64,000 bases of DNA from Limnephilus marmoratus (Eukaryota; Arthropoda; Insecta; Trichoptera; Limnephilidae). The notes beneath the pieces are model-generated. The model was not told where the DNA came from, searched no databases, and saw only the letters and a program-made list of their open reading frames with translations. A program made the position numbers and the translations under genes. Location: assembly GCA_917880885.1 (NCBI GenBank), contig OU862917.1, positions 53,428,727-53,492,726 on the forward strand, in the 5' to 3' direction. Within the stretch, counting starts at the first letter, position 1. Every line of letters begins with the position of its first letter. Of this stretch, positions 10,680-21,948 are shown piece by piece.

Positions 10680-11112
10680 AATGAAATTATTTCAATCATG
10701 AAATCCATGCTTCTCAAACCGACAGCCGTGAGAAGTGTGTGTATTTCATATAGTTTAGCGAAGGAGGGAGGGGGAGAGAAATTCTTGAAGGGGGGTTCGC
10801 GGAGAAGAGGAAGGTGGATGAGAGGACGCGGGAGGGGAAGGAAAATGGGGCCGGAAACAAAGGAAGGGTAGAGGAAGGGATTGCAAAGGAGACGTAGTAG
10901 CGTTAGGGGATATCAGGGGTAAATTTGGAAAATCCCTGCTTCTCACACGGACAGCTGTATATGGCCTGTTCACGTTTCGGAAAACCTATTGATTCATTCG
11001 TATACGCGCCAGACAGAAAAACAAAAAATATTGTGTAAACAAAAGCACTTCAATATAAATAATTAAAACGTAAACCTTTTTTCTTTGAGTGGCATCAACG
11101 CTTGCCGGGTAA
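10680..11112 (+). mobile_element. Decayed Helitron-like element (polypurine family)
   Basis: TTTCATATAGTTTAGCG and a long purine tract (10762-10870) match the copy at 62375-62725. The 3' side GAGTGGCATCAACGCTTGCC, then GGGTAATA, resembles the family end but lacks CTAG. CCCTGCTTCTCACACGGACAG near 10937 repeats CATGCTTCTCAAACCGACAG near 10708, so part of the element is duplicated internally. Confidence 0.45.
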
Positions 11113-11215
11113 TAATAATATTTGGCTAATTTATATAGCGCCGTTTTTGTGAAAAATCACCTCAAGGGCGCTGAGGCTCAAGGGTACTCGCTAGTATAAG
11201 AATAAATTTTATTTA
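11113..11215. repeat. Dispersed repeat shared with 6213-6290
   Basis: TATAGCGCCGTTTTTGTG then AAAAATCACCTCAAGGGCGC matches the hAT-internal piece TAGAGCGCCGTTTATGTG. It may be the 3' end of a retroelement, since AATAAATTTTATTTATTTAT follows. Its class is not clear. Confidence 0.4.
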
Positions 11216-11289
11216 TTTATTTATTATTAATTTCAATAACAAGGTTTGTACATGTATGTATGATGTATATTATAAGTATAGATTCATTT

Positions 11290-11825
11290 TTTTTTCACAG
11301 ACCTCCTCACTAGGATTTCCTGTTCTGAGGTGACCTGTAGTTTTTTAAAATATTTGTATTTGGTTATGGATTGTCTTTATATCGTCTTCATGATGTTTGT
11401 AATTTTATTATCACTTTGATCTCTCAGCCATATTTTTACTTTTGTTTTAAATATATTCATTTCCTTTATATTTTTGATTTGATCTGGTAGAGCATTGTAT
11501 AATTTTATAGCATGGAATTTATTATTTCTCTGTCCAAAAGATGTGTTTAAACTGGGAGTAACCAGGATTCAAAGTTTTCATAGTCCTCCTCATTCAAAGT
11601 TTTCATAGTCCTCCTCACTAGGGTTTGCTGTTCTGAGGCGGCTTATATTGTTTTCATAATTTTTGAAAGTTGATTATCACTCTGTTCTCTCAGCCATGTT
11701 TTTACTTAAGTATATTAATTTCTGTTATATTTTTCTTTGATTTGGTAGAGCATTATGTAGTTTCGTACCATGAAACTGAAATTTTATTATTTCTATTTTT
11801 GAGATTGATAATTCATGGTGGAATT
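11290..11825 (-). mobile_element. Two tandem LINE ORF2 C-terminal fragments (LINE E)
   Basis: On the minus strand, 11395-11560 encodes FGQRNNKFHAIKLYNALPDQ and then a run like KVKIWLRDQSDN. That is the C-terminal tail pattern of Jockey/CR1-group non-LTR ORFs (RNNKFHAIKLYNALP). The segment 11575-11825 is a second, more decayed partial copy starting again at CCTCCTCACTAGG. A further copy is at 40600-41330. Both are broken by stops. Confidence 0.6.
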
Positions 11826-11833
11826 CCATTATA

Positions 11834-12018
11834 ATATATTATAATAAAACCAATATAAAACTTTATTCCACTTAATTTTATTCAACCGTAACTGGTTTCA
11901 GCTCGTCAAAGCCATCGTCAGCTCACCAGGCTGAAGATGGCTTTGACGAGCTGAAACTGGTTACGGTCGAATAAAATTAAGTGGAATAAAGTTTTATATT
12001 AGTTTTATTTTAATATAT
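11834..12018. repeat. Long fold-back (about 85-bp arms)
   Basis: The left arm (11834-11918) and right arm (11935-12018) are nearly perfect complements: AAAACTTTATTCCACTTAAT, CGTAACTGGTTTCAGCTCGT and AAAGCCATC are mirrored around TCACCAG. A single arm recurs at 12247-12320. The whole can form a cruciform or hairpin RNA. Confidence 0.85.
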
Positions 12019-12246
12019 GAAATTTTATATTTATTTAATTATTTAATTTACGCCCAGAGGGCTTTTACATAAATATATTAAGACAGTACAATTTTAACAC
12101 GAGAAAGAAAAATATAATATAAATAAAAGTTACGATAGAAAATAAAAATACTAACATGAAATAAAAATAAAAGCAACAAAAATTTTAAAGTACAGTGAGA
12201 AATAAAAACAATAAAGTTGCGAAAAAAAATTATAATAAAACAAAAT
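12019..12246. other. AT-rich, probable LINE 3' UTR
   Basis: TTTACGCCCAGAGGGC and long A-rich runs resemble the minus-strand 3' UTR of LINE E-type elements (compare 40600-40830). There is no coding sequence. Confidence 0.3.
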
Positions 12247-12320
12247 AAAACTTTTTTCCACTTTAATTTTATTGACCGTAACCGGTTTCAGCTCGTTAAA
12301 GCTATCTTCAGACTGGTACA
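12247..12320. repeat. Single-arm copy of the 11834-12018 fold-back
   Basis: CCACTTTAATTTTATTGACC, GTAACCGGTTTCAGCTCGTT and AAAGCTATCTTCAG match the left arm, with no inverted partner. Confidence 0.65.
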
Positions 12321-12439
12321 AATTATTCTTAGTCCACCGTTTACATACGTAACATATGGGGGAGGGGAAGAGAGGTGGTCTACAAGGATTTTAATCAATT
12401 ATATTAATTTATTTGTTACTAAGAATGCTGAATGAAAAC

Positions 12440-12600
12440 AGGTTCTATGTTCAACAGCTCGTCTATTGAAAGATTAGCCGGCTGATGTGTGTCCTGTCCT
12501 GTACAACATGGGTTTCTTCAAAATTCAGGAGAGGAAAGCCTCGTCTTAAAAATACCCTTTCGCACGGCATCCTTAAAGATGACATAGGCCCTGAGAAAAA
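12440..12600 (+). mobile_element. CR1-like LINE 3' fragment
   Basis: GTTCAACAGCTCGTCTATTG, TACAACATGGGTTTCTTCAA and GCATCCTTAAAGATGACATA align with 23325-23465 of the larger copy. The second half of the terminal hairpin is missing, and the copy has a disrupted frame. Confidence 0.65.
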
Positions 12601-12894
12601 CTCTTATATCGAGTTTATATAAAAAAAAAGATTTGTGAATTGTGAATTTACAAAAATATTGTACGATTTCGCAACTCTTGCAAATGTCAATTCTACTGTT
12701 TAACTGATCTGTTCTTCTTGAAGAGTGATTTTTATAAAAATCTTCAGTCTTTTTCCGAGATTGTAAAATTGTAGAAAGTGCAGTCTTTTTAATATTGTGT
12801 CCTTTGCGTGCAAAATGTTTTCTCTTCAAGCTCAAACTTTCTAATAAAACTGTACAAACCTGCTAAGTAAGTACCTAAGTTTGTTTTCTTTATC
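12601..12894. other. No supportable gene
   Basis: The minus-strand frame at 12518-12835 mixes the CR1-like tail with unassigned sequence and shows no domain. Confidence 0.45.
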
Positions 12895-13331
12895 TGAACT
12901 AACTAACTAACCATCACAACGTTTCCTCGCGGGGGTAGGCAACTCGGTCTTGGCACACATTCCTTGCCTCGTTTACATTCATACAACGTCTCATACATGC
13001 TCTTCTATTATTCTGACTCTTGACATGACATTTCTTGGGCGTCCTCGACTTCTTCTACCATTCACATTTGCGTCATGTATTCTCCTTACACTCCTTTCCT
13101 CGTTCATTCGTTCCACATGCCCAAACTATCGGAGCGTCCCTTTCTTAATCTTACACATTATGCTTACATCAGCCTTGCATTTCCCCGTAAAATCGCTGTT
13201 CACCCTAAAACACGGAAACGCTTCCCTCGTATAAAAACGTAATTGCCTGTATGAGCTTCGTCTTCACTCCATACTTGGACAACACCTTCCATAGCTTTTG
13301 CTTTTTCCTGTCAACTCGGTCGTATGCTTTT
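12895..13331 (-). mobile_element. LINE B fragment keeping RT segment lost elsewhere
   Basis: The 3' end has (TTAG)n (12897-12911) and the C-terminal coding text (13020-13180). After an internal deletion near 13183 it jumps to the middle of the reverse transcriptase. There the minus-strand frame reads KAYDRVDRKKQKLWKVLSKY and then KTKLIQAITFLYEGS. That segment is the RT motif A neighbourhood and is absent from the large LINE B ORF at 50297-52990. Stops and a frameshift make it inactive. Confidence 0.8.
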
Positions 13332-13647
13332 GATGAGGAGGTTCTCCAAAGAATCGAAGGAGGAAGGCACCTGCTCAGGACCTTGTCCGAAAGGCGTGCA
13401 AGATGGATCGGCCATGTAATACGACAAGAAGGCCTCTTGCATTCCATAATGGAGGGTATGACCGAGGGGACAAACTCTAGGGGACGCCCACGCCGAGAGT
13501 ACCTGGAGGACCTGCTGGTGGACGTGCGCTGCTTATCATATGCAGACCTCAAAAGAGCCGCACAAGACAGGGAAGAATGGAAGAGGAAACTAAAGGAAAT
13601 TGCTGCAAACCAATCCCAGGATTGAAACCAGAGAGAGAGAGAGAGAT
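13332..13647 (+). mobile_element. RTE-like LINE ORF C-terminal fragment (LINE D) with (GA)n tail
   Basis: The plus frame encodes VLQRIEGGRHLLRTLSERRA, then WIGHVIRQEGL, RGRPRREYLEDL and DREEWKRKLKE, and stops at 13623. This is the (RW)IGHV...RGRPRREYL...DREEW tail usual in RTE-group ORFs. It ends in AGAGAGAGAGAGAG, a simple 3' tail. It lies directly next to the LINE B fragment on the other strand. It is 5'-truncated, with no catalytic domain left. Confidence 0.75.
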
Positions 13648-14061
13648 TCACAAAGGCACAAAAGAGTTTCTGGTTTTTTGCAATGGGAAAATCTGGTTCA
13701 TGCACCCCCCTCCTCTCATAAAAGCATCTTAGCATCATTCTTTATCTGTTTGTAAATAATAATTTTTAGAAAGAGAAAACGGTGTTATAAAAACTATACA
13801 ATTTGGTCCTGGCAGGGGGAGGGTAAGACGCTCGGGGGGGGGGGGGGGGGGGAGGGGGGGGGGGGTTAAGGGTGATATTTTCGTCTGGTTTCTGGAGGAT
13901 GACCGAGCGAAATTTGGGACTGATGGCAATCAATATAATACGCTTTATTTCCCGGAGTGGGGATGGGTGGTCGTGGGGAGGGGGGAAGATACCCCTAGTT
14001 AACCCTTTATCAAACCATTCGTCTCGCCAAGTATCGCGCACATACATAATTAGGTAAATAT
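13648..14061. other. No gene; long G-tract inside
   Basis: This stretch contains a very long G-rich run (13836-13865, interrupted by single A) and a second G-rich patch near 13976. The minus-strand proline-rich frames are artefacts of the homopolymer. Confidence 0.6.
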
Positions 14062-14210
14062 GGGGTGTAACAGCACGCACCCCAAAGATTTTAACCAGCG
14101 ATTCTTGAGTATATTTTAAGTAAAAAAGAAGATGTAATTGTGATGTTCGATGATACCTATATATTTTTTTATAATAAAAAATGATCACAAGCCACTGATC
14201 ACATTCCTAC
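14062..14210. mobile_element. Half copy of the long-TIR MITE
   Basis: GGGGTGTAACAGCACGCACC, GATTTTAACCAGCGATTC and GATGTTCGATGATAC match the left half of 1605-1990. CACGTCGCGACGG near 14203 matches the centre of the copy at 28975-29315. The right terminus is missing. Confidence 0.65.
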
Positions 14211-14397
14211 ACGTCGCGACGGAATCTAGTTTCTTCTGAATATAATCTCATATTCATCAGGGCTGAACTGCACTGTAACTGGAAAAACTTATGACATTGC
14301 ATTAATCATGTATTTGATCAAAACCATGCCCAAAAATCATGATGTTGACTGATGTAAGTTTTGTGCAATCTGTCATTGCTATAATAAGGCGTACCTA

Positions 14398-14445
14398 GAA
14401 GGGGGGCTCCATCGAAGCCAGAGTAAAGTTAGTCTTCCAAAAACA
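14398..14445 (+). mobile_element. Tiny CR1-like LINE fragment
   Basis: GGGGGGCTCCATCGAAGCC and AGAGTAAAGTTAG are the same words as at 22896-22925 in the larger CR1-like copy. Confidence 0.55.
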
Positions 14446-14454
14446 GACTTTTTT

Positions 14455-14645
14455 TATCGAGGAGCGATTTTTAAACAGCGATTTTTTTTTCTATCGAGGG
14501 AATTTCATATAATTGGCGTTTGGGTGTGGGGAATTTATAGATTTTATCTTCAAAAATAACATATATTTTTTTTAAGAGCTTAAAAACTTGAAATGTTTAA
14601 GTGACATATGCAAGAAATTCGGGTAGCGGCGGCTTAAAGTAAAAA
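14455..14645. repeat. Dispersed repeat X, copy 1
   Basis: AAGAGCTTAAAAACTTGAAA, TGTTTAAGTGACATATG and AAATTCGGGTAGCGGCGGCT recur at 42490-42655 with moderate divergence. There is no coding sequence and no termini were found. Confidence 0.6.
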
Positions 14646-16207
14646 ATATGGACTTGGAACATTGTGCTTTTTTAAACTCACATTCTTTTGCTATGAGCCA
14701 TCTTGATTTTAAATCCTTTAAACGATCGCAGCGCTATCAATTTTTGTTATTGAATGTAACGATTGTAAAATAAAATTCTTCCAGGAACTGTAGGTGATAC
14801 CTACCTATCTACAGAAATTATTATCTATGAAAAACGCTTATAATCGGAATTTTGTTGTTATTTTACGAAATGTTCACGTACCATGTAGATCATGTGTCTA
14901 AATATCGTTGTAATATATTATGTGTCGAATATTGTAAATGGTTCTACGAAACAGATCTGTAAAATACGATGGATTATGATTTTAGATAACTGTTCAAGAG
15001 TTGAAGTTATTATTGCGAAAATTAAATACAAATCTTTTCTTGTAGCAGTAATCTGTTCCATTTGACTGTCAAATAAATATGGTAAGGGGTAATTTAAGTC
15101 GTTGATTAGACGCCATAGGTAATGCTTTTACACATTTAAAAATTGAGAAATCTCTGAAGAAGGCGGATAGCTACTACAGATTCACAAAGTTATATATATT
15201 ATTTCTAAGCGAATAAATTAATTCGCATTGCTTCACCTTAAGATATAGTTTGACATTTTAATAGTAGACAAAAATGAGGGCGCTGCAATCGTTTAAAAGC
15301 TTTAAAAGGCTCATGGGAAAATGAATTTAAGTTTTACAAAGCACAGCGATCAAAGGTGTTCGTAAATTAGTAACGATCGATCCTAAATGATTCTACAACA
15401 TAATCTAAGATTTTTTTTTATTTAACCTTTTAATTATTTAACGCTTTGAAACGTATATAACAAAATAGCCATTTATTCAAAGACGTTAAATAAAAAAAAA
15501 GACAAAATCTAATTCAAAGATCAAAATCATCAATTTGTTTTCCCTTTAGACGTTGGTATTGGTTTAAAACCAAGTGTCAAACTTGAATGCGAAGAACAAA
15601 TTTCAAAGGCAACTTGAGTGGCTTTGTACATTTCTAGATTTTTTGCAGTACTGTAACATAATGGCAGAAAGGAATGAAAAAAACTTACTACATATTTGAA
15701 TAAATTTCGAGAATATTATGCCAAGCTGTATCTACCTAATAATGTGCATTCATTCCAGAATCCTGTAAGATTCTTGTCGGCTTTTCTGAAAACTTATTTA
15801 AGTAAAATAAGAAAAATAAATAAACTGAAAACCACGATTACGTCATTTTATGAAAATGTTCGATAAAGTTAGTATTTATTATATTTAATCAATCAATATT
15901 AATGTATTTAAAAAATACTGACATTAACTTGATTATTTGTTATTGTATGGTATCAATGTCGTAAATATTGTCAAGAAGTTGTTTTCAACTCATGTAGGTT
16001 AATCTTCAATTCACAGATTTTGAATAACATTTTGTATTAGATCTAAACAACCAGTGCCAATTCAGGGGCATGTAGTAATTTTTTAACGGTTTTCGCTATT
16101 TTCTAGAACAAGAAGTAGATACAAGGTTGATATTCTTAACACTTTTTATGGTAAAGGTGTCTAGACATACTTTTTCTTACTTTGTTACTAGTAATAAAGA
16201 AATTCAT
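14646..16207. other. No supportable gene
   Basis: AT-rich single-copy-looking sequence. There are no long frames and no fold or repeat that I can defend. It may include intergenic regulatory DNA, but nothing shows that. Confidence 0.45.
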
Positions 16208-16400
16208 TAAACTAGGTCGGCTTCGCTGTGCAGGACACGTGGCATAGCAAGGTTGAAAGATAGTCGACCATCAAAGAGGTTTCTTTGAAAAAAAATCTGC
16301 AGAACGAAGGAGTGTTAAAAGACCTAAACCCCGGGGATTAGACAGTGTGGAGGCGAATACCGTATCCTTAGATATTGTAGTGTATTGGAAAGTCTTTAAA
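16208..16400 (+). mobile_element. RTE-type LINE C-terminal fragment
   Basis: With one stop, the frame reads LGRLRCAGHVA, then FEKKSAERRSVKRPKPRGL and DSVEANTVSLDI. This is the LRWAGHV...GRRxxGRPKxRWxDxVExD tail of RTE-like ORFs. It has no 5' part and no clear tail. Confidence 0.55.
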
Positions 16401-16572
16401 CCTTTGACCTAGTATTTTGTTAATATGTAGTTTTGAGGTATCTCAACAGATTTCAGTAAAGTACTACTATAGGAGAGTGCCAAAGGTCACCCGTTTGTGT
16501 CTAAAACCGAACGGTTACGGAAATAGCCGATGATGTCCGATCGACAGTTAAAATATCCAGAGCATCCATCAT

Positions 16573-17303
16573 GCCGGCGCCAGACATGTGTTCAAAGATG
16601 TGTTCACACATTTGAAGACTTTGCGCACACCTTTGTTCACTTATGTGTGTCTCTGCCAGATATGTGTTCAAAGATTTGATCACTCCTTTGAGCTCACAGT
16701 TTTCAAATAGACTTCACACAACATGGTCGACGATTTGGTCGACACAGTTTGCTTCTATTATTTATGTGCGTCTAATTATTTATATTATCTAATTAATTTA
16801 TCTAATTATATTTATCTAAATATATTTATCTAAATATATTTATCTAAATATATCTATCTAATTATATATTTATCTAAATATATCTATCTAATTAATTCTT
16901 CGATAGAGCAAGGTATTGAAGAGTGGTGTTTAATTGAGTTCCAGGCGTCATTGATGTTATTTCGATTTTTATGCCCTTTACGTTTCGGATCCCATATATC
17001 TGGCTCTACTTGCATCAACTCTATAAACTCGAAAACGCTCTCATTATTCCACTCCATCGTTAGTTCGTTTGGCTGTCCACGCACGACTACTCTCCACGGC
17101 GACGCTCGCGCAACTGAGCTTCGCGCAGTGTGGCAGGCATGCAAACATTTCGACGCTGATCCCTTTGATGTGCGCTAAAGAAACCGACACGGAACGGCAA
17201 AGCGCACATATGTGCCCAAATAAGTGAACACAGTATCATTTGCCCGTGCCACACATGTGAACACATATTTGAACACATCTTTGAACACATGTCTGGCGCC
17301 GGC
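16573..17303. mobile_element. DNA transposon derivative with MADF remnant
   Basis: The ends GCCGGCGCCAGACATGTG / CACATGTCTGGCGCCGGC are inverted for over 30 bp (TTCAAAGATGTGTTCACA follows on the left and is mirrored on the right). Subterminal TGTTCA/TGAACA words recur. An AT-rich tandem block (TATCTAAATATATT)n lies at 16790-16890. A MADF-type coding remnant is on the minus strand inside. No transposase and no obvious target duplication were found. PIF/Harbinger is possible, because its second gene often carries a Myb/MADF domain, but this is inference. Confidence 0.7.
16884..17057 (-). pseudogene. MADF (Myb/SANT-like) DNA-binding domain, 3'-truncated
   Basis: From the methionine at 17057 the frame reads MEWNNESVFEFIELMQVEPD, then IWDPKRKGHKNRNNINDAW, and reaches SIEELIR before the stop at the edge of the AT-rich block. 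The spacing of W..E, FIELMQ, P.IWD, N..NDAW and SIEEL fits the first two helices of a MADF domain. The third helix is lost where the tandem repeat begins. The 29 residues before this Met, in the longer frame up to 17144, do not look like part of the domain. It is probably the accessory gene of the host transposon, now broken. Confidence 0.6.
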
Positions 17304-18120
17304 TTTAGAATGGACGTTTGGACAATAAATAAACATAACTCACGACCTCACGAACCGAGTACCATTGAATCTCCCAATAATCAGAGAAGTATTAATTGTT
17401 TATCAGAGAAAGCTTCAATATATCAAGAAGTTAACTTATACCTACGTTCCTGAGAAGTGTGCTCATGTGAGATCTCATGCACTTTATATGTTCCGAAAGC
17501 GAGAACTTTTACCTATCAGAACACGCCAATCAACATAGCGACTCAACTGCTGACGAACTGCTGACAAACAAAAGCAACGACCGTTCATACGTCAACGTCA
17601 ACGTGCAACAACGCTTACAGATAGTTCAGCTACCATCTTTTGATGCACGTCACAAAATAGTAAAACTGTCCCTGTGATCTTTTCATACTTCTGCTTTGCT
17701 CTATTTCTTATCAATCTTTTCTGGTTGTTCCAATGTAAAGTAACAAAATAACTTGACCTCTTCCATGTTTATTAGATATTCTTGTCTTTAATACAGTTCT
17801 AAATCATCAATATGTTATGTAGGTACTATTTGTTGTTACCACTACTTGTTTATATATCTATTTGTTTTATCATTTCTCGTTTACTGTCCCTTTATATGTT
17901 CTACATTTGTAATCTCTGTAATATTATAATTGATGCACAGCTGCTTTCGGAAGATTATGAAAATAAATAAGAAATTAGAATAAGAAATCAGGAGACAAGA
18001 GACAAAGGCATGTTCTACGGTTTACGGGCAGCCAGAAGGGCGTTTTCAGTTCTACTTAAATTCAAGGAATTGTCTTTAACCTTAAAATTAACGAGTTTTT
18101 CTTAAGGATAAGGAATTATC
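17304..18120. other. No gene; contains repeat shared with 39660-39830
   Basis: The segment 17490-17655 is similar, inverted, to 39660-39830 (CCGAAAGCGAGAAC, ATCAGAACACGCCAATC, AGATAGTTCAGCTACCATC). The 66-residue frame at 17477-17677 lies in this repeat and has no recognisable domain. The remainder is AT-rich with nothing assignable. Confidence 0.5.
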
Positions 18121-20785
18121 CGGGGGTATTCTGGTGTAGAAGCCCGAATTTCGGGCGTTTTTTGACGGTTGATAAAAAAAATATTTTAATGTACGTTTTT
18201 TATAATTTATTTTAAGTATTAACAAAAAAATAATAAAAAAAATATATATATAATTTACCAAGTTAGGGGGCATACATATTACGTGAGCAGTTTTTTCTTT
18301 CAATCTTGACCCCCTCCCCCCTTGGTGAGATAAATTTGGGCCACTTCGTATATTCTTTTCAAGTAACGTGAGATATTGCTGGACCCCCCCCCCCCCGTCA
18401 CTATTTCCACCTTTCTGGTAATCTGAAAAATAAAAAAGGTAGATTCTCATTATGGTAGGACCCATAGAAATAAAAATAAAAAATAATGAAAACAAAAAAA
18501 ATTCTCGCAAAATGACGGCTACCTACAGTAAAAAAAGTTGACGTTTTTCAGTTATTTTACAACATTTCCGAATTTAAAAAAAATAGTAAAAATTATATTT
18601 TTAATATTTCGTTGAATAGAATCCACTGAAGGATATATAAAGAAAATTCATGCCGATTTTCAAGAAAATCCGTCCATTAGACCTTGAGATTTTGTGACGA
18701 ACGTTTTAAATAAAGGAGTTTCGAGAAAAACTCGTTTTAAGTTAAGTTTTAGACAGTCTAACTGATAGAACAATACATGAGTACATATAACTTATGTTAC
18801 AGAGTAGAGAGGGGTATTCATATTCATTTCCAGGTAGTCGGAGCCTTTTAACCGCCAATTTATTTATTCACCTTTTCTATTTAGACTCTAGTTAGAGCCA
18901 CGACATTAAAATGGCTATAACTTTTTATAAATAATTCGAATTTCAAAAAACCCTGAAGGAGATATTCTTGAATATCTAAACTATCGAAATATTATTTTTT
19001 TCTAGACTACAATACGGCCTTAATATTAAAATTATCGAGTTTTTCGCTAACTGCGATTCCAGTTTCTCGAACGACAGTCGAAAAGTTCTGAATTTTTAAG
19101 TTATTTTAAGGTTTCATGGTTTCCTTATCCTTAATTAAGTAGAAAACCCCTCAGGACTACCCAAAAGATGGTAGCGCCGGTGATGCGAATAAGGCTGTTA
19201 TTTCTTTATACTCAAGGACGGGATTTGAAATCATGGCTAACCTCTGGGTGACACCTAGATTATTCCGGATTTATCTACATAATTAATACCTTAGTCGAGT
19301 AACTGTAACGTAACCAATTGCTGAATTTAAATGAAGAATCAACTTGGACTACTATTAACGACTCGCGAAACAAAAATTTAACTAAAAAATACGGAACACA
19401 AATTTGGCTACCTATTTACAAAAGATTCTTAACAAAATGCTAGTTGTCTACAGTCATAGAGGTTGACTTTTGATTATCCCTAAGCCTTGAGAGGCCAACT
19501 ACTTTCCTTGGAGAGTCCTAACCGCCTATAAATAGGAAACCCAACAACTCCCGCAGCTGGTCTTCTGTTATTTCTTTTCAGTTACTTATAACTTATAACT
19601 TGCAACCAATGATGCGATGTTCGCCTCCACACTTGCAGTCAATAAGTTTAGTTCTCTCATCACTTCTTCGTCCTGCAGGCTAATTAGATAAAATAATAGT
19701 GAAAGGCTCTCTTCTAACTTTGTTACCCGTCCTGTCCCGTGGAGCCATCCTTGCTTTATGAATTTGGTTTTTGACAGCCATTCAAACAATTATTGGTTTG
19801 CTTCACATGTGATGAGACGACAAGACCAACAAATTTCTGAGGTATAAACTACATATAGACCGTGTAAGAAGTATTCGATTTTACTTCGAATTCAATATAA
19901 TACAGACGACCAAGACTAATCTTCAAACATCAAACATAGCGGATAACGTCATGTTGCTAACCGAAAATATTTAAAAAAAGACGATACTAATATAGTACCT
20001 ATAACCAGTGGCCGTTCAACCTTTGCTAATTCTATGCTAATTTTTATAATTTTACATTCGACCACTCTAAAATCACGAATGTTTACCTCGAGTCCTAAAA
20101 CGTGGAAATAATTGGCGTTTTGTTCAGTAGTGTAGTTTACCCGAACAATTTGCACGCTGGAGACCTTGCCATGCTAAAGCAGACATTATCTGGGCTAATG
20201 CAGTATGGCCCGGTAATCTGAAAAGACTTATACGAAACATTCAGCGGTAGGTACCTCCATAATTATTAAAATAATGATTATACATTAAAAAAAATGGCGT
20301 GATCTTAGGCAATCAAGTAATCATGGCCGTTGGATGTTAGGTATGGTTAAGTTTATTTTTTTCGTTCCTTGCAGATTGCAGAGACCAAAGAACCATTCTG
20401 CATGGGTCTGAAATTCTTAAATTAACTCTTTTGTGTTCTCGATAAGTGTTGGAAGTTGTAGGTACCTAGCCTAGCATTCATAATTTCTCATGCAAATATT
20501 GTGTGGATTACTAGAATTGTTGTTACGTTCATACCGACAAGTTTGTTATCAAAATAATAATATTATCTTAACCCTGTTTATCAAACGCCTGAATAATGAA
20601 CTAGTTGCTTTTTATTGCACAACGGATCGGCGGCATCACCGTAGCGAATGTTGATGCGGAGACAGTACTTGCATACTCACACAGATGCATTTTTGCACCC
20701 ATTATGCTTTAAACTTATTTCAACTTCGGGAAAAGCAATTCCAGTGAAAATGATAAAAACTTGATTTTTTAATAATAAAATACAC
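18121..20785. other. No supportable gene
   Basis: The segment 18243-18405 has C-runs and TTACGTGAG / AACGTGAG words that recall the short MITEs at 10144 and 59987, but no clear inverted ends were found. AAGCCCGAATTTCGGGCG (18139-18156) is a small hairpin. The rest is AT-rich and unassigned. The frames at 18088-18510, 19586-19789 and 19949-20155 lack any domain. Confidence 0.45.
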
Positions 20786-21070
20786 TGTAAAAATTTTCGA
20801 ATAACTACTGTAAAACTTTTTTGAATAACTACTGTAAAACCCTTTTTTAATAACTACTGTAGAAGCTTTTCGAATAACAACTCTCAAAATGTTTCAAAGA
20901 TGTACTAACAACTTTTTGAGTAACTAAATATTTTGAATAACTACTGTAGAAGCTTTTCCAATTACTACCGTCATAACATTTCGAAAAACTACTAAAAACT
21001 TTTTAGTAACTAAACATTTTGAATAACTACTGTAAAAACTTTTCGAATTACCACTGTCAAAACGCTTCGA
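20786..21070. repeat. Degenerate tandem repeat, ~26-bp unit
   Basis: Units of the form TTTTCGAATAACTACTGTAA plus AAC repeat about ten times with substitutions and small indels (GAATAACTACTGTAGAAGC, AATTACTACCGTCATAAC, GAATTACCACTGTCAAAAC). The minus-strand frame at 20924-21211 (SYSKCLVTK..., SKSFYSS) is the repeat read as protein, not a gene. Confidence 0.8.
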
Positions 21071-21948
21071 ATATTCAAATACGATTAATAGTAATGTATT
21101 TATTGTCTCTTTCTTGCTAATAACAATAAGTAGGCGTAAGCAAGACAAAATGATGTTTCTCAGAGGCGTTTGGCAAGGACACCCCTCCGAAGGAAGTGAA
21201 TACATATGCACTATAATAAGTGTGTTGTTTTTGTAGGTACCTGACCCACCCTAAGCTCAAGTACCTGTTAGAAAATTGGTTTTGACTTTCGTCGAATTAT
21301 GTTCGTATGTTTCGTTTATGAGAATGAAGAGAGGTCATAGCGGGGCTATCAGCGGTTCGCCTATGAGCCTAGAATCACGATAGCAATGAATCTGATTGAA
21401 GGTAGGCACTTATTGAATTGCTCCGTTAGCGCTAAACCCTATTATGACGAATGAATTTCTACGGTTTTGTGTTTATGGTACAATGTCAGCCAGTGTGTGG
21501 CCTCCGCACTGGAAGGCCTTTATTCTTTGTATTTACTATCTGGCAACATTTTTTATATACACCACACTAGACTCATATTCTCACTATACAGTAGACTTCC
21601 GATTTACCGGTTTTGGTTAAATCGGGAAGCGGCATAACCCTCTCTATGCCAAGCTATGATTAATCGTTGTTAATGGGAATAATTAATTGTTAAAACAGGT
21701 GAGGTCTGATTTTTTGACATTTGATGTAGTGGCATACAGAGCTCCTGGCCAAAAAGGCCCCTTTCTCTTTCAATGAGTTTAAAAAATAATTGTTTGAAAA
21801 ATGGTGAGGACTTTTTTGAAGTAAAACTTCTTTACGCACGTTTGACCTGGGGAGTAAGCTGGTGAATGCGTGACGAGAGCGTTACGAACAGCGAGGCGAA
21901 CGGTGGTTGAGAGGAAGATGTAAGCTAGTGAAGATAGCAAAAGAGAGA
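21071..21948. other. No supportable gene
   Basis: Mixed sequence with no convincing frame. AGTTACGTTTC words near its right end lead into the tandem duplication that follows. Confidence 0.4.

Noticed and set aside
13205..13738. 177-codon minus-strand frame as a gene
   Set aside because: It fuses the antisense of LINE D with a true LINE B fragment (KAYDRVDRKK); it is a chance junction of two opposed LINE pieces.
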